A DNA stretch of 5,530 nucleotides, taken from Ktedonobacterales bacterium (GTDB taxonomy: Bacteria; Chloroflexota; Ktedonobacteria; Ktedonobacterales; JADMIN01). The first letter of the stretch is position 1. Every line of letters begins with the position of its first letter. Position numbers and translations under genes: made by a program. The stretch covers positions 1 through 5,530 of the forward strand of contig JAICKD010000275.1 in NCBI GenBank assembly GCA_025928125.1. Direction: 5' to 3'. The notes beneath the pieces are model-generated. The model saw only the letters and a program-made list of their open reading frames with translations, was not told the origin of the DNA and did not search any database. Shown here piece by piece: positions 1 to 5,530 of this stretch.

Positions 1-886
1 CACCGCCAGCGAAGAGGCCCACGAGCTTTGGCCCGAAGAAGCCGAGCAGACCCACCAGCGCCGCGATGCCATAGACCGGCAGGAACGCGCCCGCGACCAA
101 CCCAAACACCGTCCGATAGGGCGCAAAAGCGTCCGGCTTGAAGAGCGAGAAGGCGAAGACCAGCGCGAAGATCGCCAGCACCGGCCACGCGCCATGCAGA
201 ATGGTCCGCGCCAGACTGGTGAAGCGCTTCTCGCCCGGCGTCGTCAGCAGGGCCAGCGCGGCCGTGATGGCCGCCGCCAGCCAGAACCAGAGCAGCAGCG
301 AAGCGATGTTAGCATGCCCCGCTGCGGTGAAGGTTGCGGGCGAGAGGCCGATAACGCTGAACAACGGCTGGAGGAATGGCGGCAACGTCGGCAGGTTTGC
401 CCCCGTCGTCGTGGGGAGTGGCGAGGAGGCGCCGGTCGCGGCGGAGAACATGCCGAAGGCTCCCAGCGCTTTCTGTGCGTCGGCGGGGAGCGTGAAGACG
501 CTCTGCGGGCCGTTGTCATAGTAGCCTTCGGCGACCTTGCCATAGATCGCGTGGAGGCCGTCGGCGTAGTTCTTGCCGACGATCACGCTCCCCGGAATCT
601 GCACCTTGAGGATGGAGAGATCGAGCGCCTTCGACGGACTCGACTTGGCGGCGCTTTCCAGTTTGGCGTAGCTCACTGGCGTGATGCCGATGGCGCCGTT
701 GGTGATCTGAATCAGTTGCGGATTCAGCGTCTGCGCGCCCGCCTCGGTCAAGAGCGCCACCGCCGTTGGCCGCGCCGAGAGCAGTGTCAGGCTGGTGACC
801 CAGAGGGCGCTGAGCAGCACGATACCAAAGAGCGTGTGCGCCAGGCCACTCACTCCTTTGAAGGGGAGGCCCATTAACAGTTTCAT
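1..886 (-). CDS. Unrecognised multi-pass membrane protein with large ectodomain (partial, 3' end cut off)
   Basis: I do not recognise this family. The reading frame is open from the ATG at 886-884 to the window edge, giving 295 residues with no stop. The start is favoured by GGGAGAG (893-899) six bases upstream; a second ATG two codons earlier sits too close to that site, and an in-frame stop at 923-925 closes the frame above. Residues 15-38 form a hydrophobic segment, residues 39-191 a mostly polar domain with a Pro/Thr-rich stretch (about 154-170), and about 192-214, 229-249 and 256-284 three further membrane segments. The loop 215-228 is basic (K220, R221, R227), so by the positive-inside rule the N-terminus is cytoplasmic and the 39-191 domain is outside. 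The gene follows the TIR-propeller pair on the same strand but across a 181-base gap with its own promoter candidate, so it is probably a separate unit. It could be an envelope or transport component; no function can be assigned. Confidence 0.8.
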   Translation of the reverse strand, partial: MKLLMGLPFKGVSGLAHTLFGIVLLSALWVTSLTLLSARPTAVALLTEAGAQTLNPQLIQITNGAIGITPVSYAKLESAAKSSPSKALDLSILKVQIPGSVIVGKNYADGLHAIYGKVAEGYYDNGPQSVFTLPADAQKALGAFGMFSAATGASSPLPTTTGANLPTLPPFLQPLFSVIGLSPATFTAAGHANIASLLLWFWLAAAITAALALLTTPGEKRFTSLARTILHGAWPVLAIFALVFAFSLFKPDAFAPYRTVFGLVAGAFLPVYGIAALVGLLGFFGPKLVGLFAGG

Positions 887-892
887 GCACAT

Positions 893-899
893 CTCTCCC
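893..899 (-). promoter_or_regulatory. Ribosome binding site of the membrane protein gene
   Basis: The minus strand reads GGGAGAG, six bases before the ATG at 886-884. It decides between this ATG and the one at 892-890, which would leave no spacing. Confidence 0.55.
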
Positions 900-930
900 A
901 ACACCTTCGTCTGAAAGGCATCTCACACCG

Positions 931-940
931 GCGCATGCGC
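931..940. repeat. 10-bp perfect palindrome GCGCATGCGC
   Basis: The ten bases read identically on both strands. They lie in the leader between the putative promoter and the start of the membrane protein gene, and are followed by a partly repeated GCGATGCGCG. In a GC-rich genome this may be chance; an operator or small hairpin is possible. Confidence 0.35.
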
Positions 941-975
941 AGGCGATGCGCGAAACGCGAACATACGGATACGCA

Positions 976-995
976 CATCACATAGGGCTGTGATG
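976..995. repeat. 7-bp inverted repeat with 6-base spacer at the expected transcription start
   Basis: CATCACA (976-982) and TGTGATG (989-995) are perfect inverted copies separated by six bases. The element begins three bases past the -10 candidate at 998-1003 on the minus strand, so it would cover the transcription start and first leader bases. This is a reasonable place for a repressor site, or it may form a 5' hairpin in the RNA. The half-sites are arranged opposite to a CRP site, which has TGTGA first. Confidence 0.4.
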
Positions 996-997
996 GG

Positions 998-1026
998 AGT
1001 GTATGAGAGCGAGGAACAGAAAACAA
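998..1026 (-). promoter_or_regulatory. Candidate promoter for the membrane protein gene
   Basis: On the minus strand TTGTTT (1026-1021) and TACACT (1003-998) are separated by 17 bases. This matches three of six -35 and four of six -10 positions of the housekeeping sigma consensus. It would start transcription near 991 and leave a leader of about 105 bases. It overlaps the U-rich tail of the terminator-like stem-loop of the gene upstream. Confidence 0.35.
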
Positions 1027-1069
1027 GTGGCGTAGCTCACATCACCCACTGCGCGCCACCGTTCTGTTC
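1014..1069 (-). terminator. Terminator-like nested stem-loop after the TIR-propeller gene
   Basis: Two nested inverted repeats lie here. The outer arms are GAACAGAA (1014-1021) and TTCTGTTC (1062-1069), perfect over 8 bp; the inner arms are GTGGCG (1027-1032) and CGCCAC (1054-1059), perfect over 6 bp. In the minus-strand RNA the inner stem has a 21-base loop and is followed directly by UUGUUUUCUGUU, the usual order for an intrinsic terminator. The loop is long and the U-tract is interrupted, so termination may be weak. The outer arm overlaps the stop codon of the TIR-propeller gene (1068-1070). Confidence 0.45.
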
Positions 1070-2864
1070 AGTCGTCGTAGGAGAGCGCGTAGAGCATCTC
1101 ATTGCCGCTGACGATGTAGAGTGTGTCGCCAGAGACAATCGGCGCCGAAGGAACACCTTCATAATCGCTGAAACTACTGGGGTTCCCCCACATCTGGAAA
1201 TTCCACTTGATCGTGCCATCCTGCTTGTTCAGCGCGAACAGGATATCGATATCGCGGTCATTCACGGTCGGCATCTGCATTTTGGTCGCCACGAAGACGC
1301 TATCTCCAACGACCAGGGGCGCCGCTCTAAACAGCGAGTCCTGCGTGTTGAGCGTGCCAGAAAGACCCATCTGTTCCCTTGGCGCGCTCTGCCAGAGGAG
1401 TTTCCCGGTCGCTGGATCAAGCACCTGGATAACCCCCTCATGCCGCTGCGGATCAATCGAGCCGTTGTCCACTGGCCAACCGCCACAGATATAGAGGACG
1501 TTCTCGCTCAGGGTCAGCCCCAGTGAGGTGAATCGCGCTTTGGTAGCCGCATCGATTGCAGATTTGGTATTCGCGAGCAGGTCCGTTTTCCAGCGCATGG
1601 CGCCCGTCGCCGCATCGAGCGCGTAGCACCAGCCGCCATCGGCGCCGACATAGACCAGGCCATTGGCGACCACCGGCTGCGTGCGGATAGGTAGGTCAGC
1701 CCCAAAAGGCGCTGGCCAGAGAGCAGTGCCACTGATCGCGGAGAAGGCGTGGAGCTTCCGGTCACCCAGGATAGCGAATACCCTATCATCGGCGACCGTG
1801 GGCGCGGGCAGAATCTCTCCCAACGCCGCGCCCGGCTCGCCCGCGCTCTGGCTCCAGAGCGTTTTGCCGGTTGTCGCGTCGCATGCATACAGCGTCTGAC
1901 TGTAGCGCACATACGCCGTGTTTCCGGCTACGGTGACGGCCGAAGTGTCGTTTTTATCGCTCGGATCACTGATGATGAGCTGATGCCAGCGCTCCGAGCC
2001 ATCAGAAAGATTGAAGACCGCCAGATAGACATTGTTCAGTGACGAGTCTGCAGTTGGATAAGTCGTATCAATGTAGGTGACATAGATGGCGTCACCCACC
2101 ACAGTCGGCGGCACGTCTCGGTTGATAGTATACTGCCGTTGGACCCACAGGAACTTTCCGTCGGCGCCGTTAAGGGCAGTCAACGTCGTCGCGTCGCTGC
2201 AGAGCAGCGTCTGCCCGGCCATAAACACACTGGTGGCGCTCCCAAATGGCTGGGGGTAGAGCGAGAAGGTCCAGCGGACACGGGATGCGCCGGATAACGG
2301 GGTCACGGTGGGCTGGTGGCCAATGGGCAGGTAGAGATTGGGCGACGGTGGCGTAAAGAACAGGAGCTTGCCCGCGAAGCCCAGGCCGCCGAGCGCCGCC
2401 AGCGAGGTGATGCCTACGCCTAATACCGCGCGCCGACTAATATGCCGCTCGCGCGACGGAACGTTGAGCGCCTCACGCAGCTTCTGCAGCCACTCGACCT
2501 CTGGCTGTTGTGTCGCGTCGATCACCATATCGCCTGCCTCTTCCGCCGAGACGACGTAGCCTGGCTTGAGGATCAGATCGATCATGAGACGGTGGCCGCG
2601 ATTCGGCGCCTGGAGCGTGCGGGCAAGCTTCTGCTCCTCCGCCATCCATGGCGAGGCGTTGGCGGCGGGCGTGCAGATACGCAGGTAGATATCACGCCCT
2701 GCCAGCCCGCGCTGGATGTTATCGAGCAGCTCCAGCCCGGCGGAGAGTTGCGCGGTATCGAACCAGTAGTCCACCTGCCAGGCGTCGAGCGCCGTGAGCA
2801 CTGGCGCGCACGCCGCGTTATCCTCGTGGGTGTGGCTGACGAAGACTTTGCCATTGCCAAACAT
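1068..2864 (-). CDS. TIR domain - membrane anchor - PQQ-like beta-propeller protein (TIR motif intact)
   Basis: The protein has 598 residues from the ATG at 2864-2862. That start is chosen because AGGGAG lies seven bases upstream; the ATG 11 codons earlier (2897) has no such site, and the paralogue upstream also begins right at its first TIR strand. Residues 6-134 look like a bacterial TIR domain: VFVSHTHED in the first strand, then S71-P72-W73 with E76/E77. E77, at W+4, fits the catalytic glutamate of NAD-cleaving TIRs such as SARM1. A strand RLMIDLIL (92-99) and the helix WLQKLREAL (125-133) complete the fold. SRRAVLG (143-149) precedes a membrane segment (about 147-170). Residues 195-598 carry seven [DTS]-G-x-x-x-W repeats ending at W240, 293, 337, 383, 425, 491 and 554, typical of PQQ-like/BamB-type propeller blades. 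The expected layout is TIR inside and propeller outside. NADase activity and a ligand are inferred, not shown. A PQQ dehydrogenase is unlikely. Confidence 0.85.
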   Translation of the reverse strand: MFGNGKVFVSHTHEDNAACAPVLTALDAWQVDYWFDTAQLSAGLELLDNIQRGLAGRDIYLRICTPAANASPWMAEEQKLARTLQAPNRGHRLMIDLILKPGYVVSAEEAGDMVIDATQQPEVEWLQKLREALNVPSRERHISRRAVLGVGITSLAALGGLGFAGKLLFFTPPSPNLYLPIGHQPTVTPLSGASRVRWTFSLYPQPFGSATSVFMAGQTLLCSDATTLTALNGADGKFLWVQRQYTINRDVPPTVVGDAIYVTYIDTTYPTADSSLNNVYLAVFNLSDGSERWHQLIISDPSDKNDTSAVTVAGNTAYVRYSQTLYACDATTGKTLWSQSAGEPGAALGEILPAPTVADDRVFAILGDRKLHAFSAISGTALWPAPFGADLPIRTQPVVANGLVYVGADGGWCYALDAATGAMRWKTDLLANTKSAIDAATKARFTSLGLTLSENVLYICGGWPVDNGSIDPQRHEGVIQVLDPATGKLLWQSAPREQMGLSGTLNTQDSLFRAAPLVVGDSVFVATKMQMPTVNDRDIDILFALNKQDGTIKWNFQMWGNPSSFSDYEGVPSAPIVSGDTLYIVSGNEMLYALSYDD

Positions 2865-2871
2865 TCTGCTA

Positions 2872-2877
2872 CTCCCT
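2872..2877 (-). promoter_or_regulatory. Ribosome binding site deciding the start of the downstream TIR-propeller gene
   Basis: The minus strand reads AGGGAG, seven bases before the ATG at 2864-2862. The longer frame starting at 2897 lacks any purine-rich site, so it would add 11 residues without support. Confidence 0.6.
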
Positions 2878-2941
2878 GCATCCTCAACAGCAGCCATTGA
2901 GACGGACGTCGCTCTCGCTTCGCGCTACTCACTACCTAACA

Positions 2942-4648
2942 TCATGGGTTGACCGCGTAGACATGGTTATCGGCCGCCCCAACCAGCACCAGACCATCGC
3001 TAATCAGTGGCGCGGTTAAATCTCCATCTGAAACAGGACTGTACTGCCATCGCTGGGCGCCGTGACGAAGGTCGAAGGCATAGAGAGCGTTGCCGGTGGG
3101 CGCGAAAAGCACGTTGCGATAGACAGCCACCTGGGCGGTGAGCGTGCCTGATCCTACGGAGTCTGTGGCAGCGTGTACTCCCGCGAAGGCGCGCCAGAAC
3201 ATCGCCCCCGTGCTTGCATCCAGCGCATAGATATAGCCGTCCTGTGATGGCGCATAGACGACGTCGTCATGAACCAGCGGCGCGGCATAGAACGTGAGAC
3301 TTCCGGCAAAGCGCCAGCGGAGCGCGCCGGTCCTGGCATCGAGGGCGTAGAGCGCGTTATCCTGCGAGCCGACGTAGACGACGCCGTTGGCGATCGTAGG
3401 CGTGCCAAGCACGGCACCGCCGGTCAGATAGGTCCAGATCTTCTTGCCCGTCTTCGTGTCGAGACAATAGACGTTGTGATCCTGATCGAAATACGAGCCG
3501 ATATAGAGGCGTCCGTTCGCGGCGGCTGGGGTCAGTATGGTATCGAACGAATAGTCTGTGTTCCGCCAGAGCCGGGCGCCATCATTCATGCTAAAGGCGT
3601 TCAGCGAGGTTTCGTAGTAAATGGAGCCACCCTCGACCTTCGTTACATCCTGCAAGACCATGAACAGAACGCCATCCGCAATGGCCGGAGCGCTGTGGGC
3701 GGCAGTAGTCACCTTCCAGATCTGCTTGCCGTCGCTCACTCGCACCGCCCTGACAATCGTTGTCTGGGTTGGCGCGAGTGGTATGGCGTCGGGGCTGAGG
3801 TTGTGGAAGAGCAACACCCCGTTGGTTGCGGCGATCAGCTCGCTTTGATTGAGTTGGTAGTCTGGCAGTGGTGGTATTTTTATCGGACGCTTCTGCCCAT
3901 TCGTGGTTGTGAGAACATAGACCGTGTCATCGACCACATCTGTCAGCTTATCGAATGAATCATACGAGAGCACCGGCTGCGCGTAGATGGTCGCGCCATC
4001 CTGAAAGACCCGCGCGGGATCGAATGCGCTATTCTTCATCGGCTCTGGAATGAGGTTAAAGTTGAACTTGGGATTGCCCGAAATACTCTGTTGCACTGGC
4101 AGAGCCGGCGGTTGCTGGCTCCGGAACTGCTTGACCAGCAGCGTCCCCGCGACGCCCGCCGAGGCGACCGCCACCGCCGCGCCCGCGCCCATGCCGAAGA
4201 GCGCCCGTCGGCTGATCTGCTGGGTGAGGGTGGCCGCGCCGACCGAGACTGACAGCTCCTCGAGCCAGAGTGGGCGTGACTTGCCCGGCGCCATGATGTA
4301 GAGCGTCTTCTTCTCCTCGTCGTCGAGCAGATAGGCAGGGTCGAGGATGAGGTTGATCAGCCTGCGCCGCTGATTCGGTCCCCTGCGGTCCTTGTCGAGC
4401 GCCTGCTGGAAGAAGTCAGTGGCGAGCTTGACCGCATTCGACTGGCGCGTGTGGGTGGTACAGACGCGCAGGAACACCTCGCACTGGCGGATCTCCGACT
4501 CGATGGTGGGCGGCATGCTGATGACGGGGTTGGGGACGATGCCCATCTCGGTGTGAGGCACCTCCCAGGCATTCAACGCGGTGATCAGCTCACCATAGTA
4601 TCCGGCGTCCTCAGCCGCCGCGCAGATGAAGACCTGTCTCCCTGCCAT
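2942..4648 (-). CDS. Degenerate TIR-like domain - membrane anchor - PQQ-like beta-propeller protein
   Basis: This 568-residue protein is a paralogue of the product of 1068-2864. Residues 4-136 align with its TIR domain: VFICAAAED in the first strand, EVFLRVCT (57-64), RRLINLIL (95-102) and the WLEEL helix start (128-132). However, the loop after strand two is replaced by a Pro-rich stretch (38-48), and the Trp and Glu of the catalytic motif align with A72 and A76, so NAD cleavage is not expected. SRRALFG (146-152) leads into a membrane segment (about 148-172). After a linker, residues 195-568 form a propeller with G-x-x-x-W repeats ending at W311, 361, 405, 445, 485 and 534. Three of these are exactly 40 residues apart. 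It likely sits with the propeller outside the membrane. AGGAG and AAGGAGG (4653-4657, 4660-4666) precede the start. It lies 77 bases upstream of its paralogue, probably in one transcript. A partner or regulatory role is inferred. Confidence 0.83.
   Translation of the reverse strand: MAGRQVFICAAAEDAGYYGELITALNAWEVPHTEMGIVPNPVISMPPTIESEIRQCEVFLRVCTTHTRQSNAVKLATDFFQQALDKDRRGPNQRRRLINLILDPAYLLDDEEKKTLYIMAPGKSRPLWLEELSVSVGAATLTQQISRRALFGMGAGAAVAVASAGVAGTLLVKQFRSQQPPALPVQQSISGNPKFNFNLIPEPMKNSAFDPARVFQDGATIYAQPVLSYDSFDKLTDVVDDTVYVLTTTNGQKRPIKIPPLPDYQLNQSELIAATNGVLLFHNLSPDAIPLAPTQTTIVRAVRVSDGKQIWKVTTAAHSAPAIADGVLFMVLQDVTKVEGGSIYYETSLNAFSMNDGARLWRNTDYSFDTILTPAAANGRLYIGSYFDQDHNVYCLDTKTGKKIWTYLTGGAVLGTPTIANGVVYVGSQDNALYALDARTGALRWRFAGSLTFYAAPLVHDDVVYAPSQDGYIYALDASTGAMFWRAFAGVHAATDSVGSGTLTAQVAVYRNVLFAPTGNALYAFDLRHGAQRWQYSPVSDGDLTAPLISDGLVLVGAADNHVYAVNP
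3194..3472 (-). repeat. Three propeller repeats with a 40-codon period
   Basis: Inside the propeller of the upstream TIR-like protein, the motif Y-x-L-D-x-x-T-G-x-x-x-W recurs in residues 393-405 (3434-3472), 433-445 (3314-3352) and 473-485 (3194-3232). The spacing is exactly 40 residues (120 bases). This is the signature of PQQ-like propeller blades; it is a protein repeat, not a mobile DNA repeat. Confidence 0.8.
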
Positions 4649-4652
4649 CGCT

Positions 4653-4666
4653 CTCCTGGCCTCCTT
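4653..4666 (-). promoter_or_regulatory. Double ribosome binding site of the degenerate-TIR gene
   Basis: On the minus strand AAGGAGG (4666-4660) and AGGAG (4657-4653) lie 11 and 4 bases before the ATG at 4648. Neither has the ideal 6-8 base spacing alone, but together they support this start. Confidence 0.5.
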
Positions 4667-4675
4667 GCGATACCG

Positions 4676-4702
4676 CTTACACTGTCAGGCTGTATCTTAC
4701 AC
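4676..4702. repeat. Direct repeat of a heptamer, 20-bp period, over the promoter
   Basis: CTTACAC occurs at 4676-4682 and 4696-4702 (GTGTAAG on the minus strand), exactly 20 bp apart, about two helical turns. The upstream copy overlaps the -10 candidate and the other falls just past the expected start. This is compatible with an operator bound by a dimer on one DNA face, but seven bases can recur by chance. Confidence 0.4.
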
Positions 4703-4723
4703 AATTGCTGGGGTAGCGCGCAA
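4694..4723 (-). promoter_or_regulatory. Candidate promoter for the TIR-propeller gene pair
   Basis: On the minus strand TTGCGC (4723-4718) and TAAGAT (4699-4694) are separated by 18 bases. This matches three of six -35 and four of six -10 consensus positions. Transcription would start near 4687, giving a leader of about 39 bases. The rest of the 170-base gap after tsaD holds no gene or clear terminator that I can see. Confidence 0.4.
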
Positions 4724-4818
4724 GGGCCGCAGTGTCATTGCGTCCATATCACGTACAGGCGGCGATAATTTTACCGACCCCTTGCGGATTGCCAGAAGAG
4801 AAGCCTGCTGATTGTGGG

Positions 4819-5530
4819 TTATTGCGCAACGGCGAAGGGGAGTTGGAGGTTGGGGCGCACGTCGAGGTCGAGGCCAGAGCGCTCGCCCAGCCGCAGGTGG
4901 AACCACGCGGCGGCGCCGATCATCGCGGCGTTGTCGGTGCAGAGGGCGACCGGAGGAAAGCGCAGATCGACGCCCAGCGGCGTGAGATCGCGCATGAGCC
5001 GCTCGCGTAGGGCGACATTCGCCGCGACGCCGCCCGCCAGCAGCACCTGGCGCACGCCCAGCGACTGCGCCGCGCGCACCGTCTTGGTCGCCAGCACATC
5101 CACCACCGCGTCCTGAAACGCCGCCGCCAGATCGGGGATCGAGAGGTCGTCGGCCAGCGCCGCGCCCTCTCGCGCATAGCGGCTCGCACCCTCACCCGCG
5201 CCGTGCTGTGCGCCCTCCACCAGGTGCAGCACCGCCGTCTTTAGCCCGCTGAAGCTGAAGTCCCAGGTACCGTTGAGCCAGGCGCGCGGCAGCCGGAACG
5301 GATTCTTGCGCGCGGGGTCGCGCTGCGCCGCCGCCTGCTGAATCGCCGGGCCGCCGGGATAGCCCAGGCCCATCACCCGCGCCACCTTGTCGAACGCCTC
5401 GCCCGCCGCATCGTCGCGCGTCTGGCCGAGTAGCTCGTAGCGCCCGTGGCGGGGAATCGAGACCAGCTCGCTATGCGCGCCCGAAATGACCAGCGCCAGC
5501 AGGGGAAAGCGCGGATCGCCGGGCCACTCG
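4819..5530 (-). CDS. tsaD: tRNA N6-adenosine threonylcarbamoyltransferase TsaD (partial, C-terminal part)
   Basis: TsaD transfers the threonylcarbamoyl group from threonylcarbamoyl-AMP to A37 of ANN-decoding tRNAs (t6A), acting in the cytoplasm with TsaB and TsaE in bacteria. The visible part is 236 codons, open at the window edge; by comparison with the 337-residue E. coli protein, roughly the first third including the metal-binding HxxxH motif is outside. Family motifs seen, numbered from the first complete codon: DDAAGEAFDK (39-48), YPGGP (57-61), DFSFSGLKT (90-98), LAGGVAAN (164-171) and CTDNAAM (197-203), whose D199 corresponds to the third metal ligand. Two oddities: the nucleotide-binding motif normally SGGHT reads SGAHS (16-20), and the stretch about 105-132 is a longer Gly/Ala-rich linker than in E. 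coli. The TAA at 4821-4819 ends the gene. It is a housekeeping gene; the TIR pair behind it has its own promoter candidate. Confidence 0.96.
   Translation of the reverse strand, partial: EWPGDPRFPLLALVISGAHSELVSIPRHGRYELLGQTRDDAAGEAFDKVARVMGLGYPGGPAIQQAAAQRDPARKNPFRLPRAWLNGTWDFSFSGLKTAVLHLVEGAQHGAGEGASRYAREGAALADDLSIPDLAAAFQDAVVDVLATKTVRAAQSLGVRQVLLAGGVAANVALRERLMRDLTPLGVDLRFPPVALCTDNAAMIGAAAWFHLRLGERSGLDLDVRPNLQLPFAVAQ

Noticed and set aside
194..877. 227-codon open frame on the plus strand
   Set aside because: It is antisense to the membrane protein gene, and its product is a Arg/Gly/Glu-rich sequence with no recognisable domain, as expected of antisense frames in GC-rich coding DNA.
976..995. 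CRP-type operator
   Set aside because: The half-sites are TCACA then TGTGA with a 6-base spacer, the reverse of the CRP order TGTGA-N6-TCACA.
2865..2897. 11-codon N-terminal extension of the intact-TIR protein (start at 2897)
   Set aside because: No purine-rich site precedes that ATG, whereas the ATG at 2864 has AGGGAG at seven bases and begins just before the first TIR strand.
2865..2941. Promoter or terminator between the two TIR-propeller genes
   Set aside because: I found no convincing hairpin with a U-tract and no -35/-10 pair, so joint transcription is the simpler reading.
3269..3958. 229-codon open frame on the plus strand
   Set aside because: It lies wholly opposite the propeller-coding part of the degenerate-TIR gene, has no ribosome binding context that I can see, and shows no domain.
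1068..4648. PQQ-dependent dehydrogenases
   Set aside because: Only the structural blade repeat is seen. The N-terminal TIR and membrane anchor, and the absence of recognisable catalytic or cofactor motifs, argue against alcohol or glucose dehydrogenase activity.
1..5530. CRISPR array, tRNA, rRNA or insertion sequence
   Set aside because: No regularly spaced repeats, RNA gene motifs, transposase frame or terminal inverted repeats were seen.

Overview
The window comes from a GC-rich bacterial genome. All four recognisable genes lie on the minus strand, so transcription runs from high to low coordinates. The organism is probably a member of the Chloroflexota, possibly Ktedonobacteria-like. That is an inference from the style of the TIR plus PQQ-propeller proteins and the composition of the TsaD protein; there is no rRNA or other firm marker here.

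Layout in transcription order. (1) 4819-5530 holds the C-terminal 236 codons of tsaD, the tRNA N6-threonylcarbamoyladenosine transferase; its N-terminus lies outside the window. (2) A 170-base gap (4649-4818) has a plausible promoter with a 20-bp-spaced direct repeat over and just after the -10. (3) 2942-4648 encodes a 568-residue protein with a degenerate N-terminal TIR-like domain, one membrane segment preceded by twin arginines, and a C-terminal PQQ-like beta-propeller. (4) 77 bases downstream, 1068-2864 encodes a 598-residue paralogue of the same architecture, but with a recognisable TIR domain that keeps the Trp-x-x-x-Glu motif of NAD-cleaving TIR enzymes. (5) The 181-base gap 887-1067 packs a terminator-like stem-loop, a promoter candidate and a 7-bp inverted repeat at the expected start site. 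(6) 1-886 encodes the first 295 residues of an unrecognised multi-pass membrane protein with a large ectodomain; it runs off the left edge.

The notable part is the tandem pair of TIR-membrane-propeller proteins. Positive-inside topology puts TIR in the cytoplasm and the propeller outside, a receptor-like layout. The two copies differ at the catalytic position, which suggests an active subunit and a pseudo-enzyme partner. Their joint operon and the outside-to-inside signalling idea are inference. tsaD is a housekeeping neighbour with no evident functional link.
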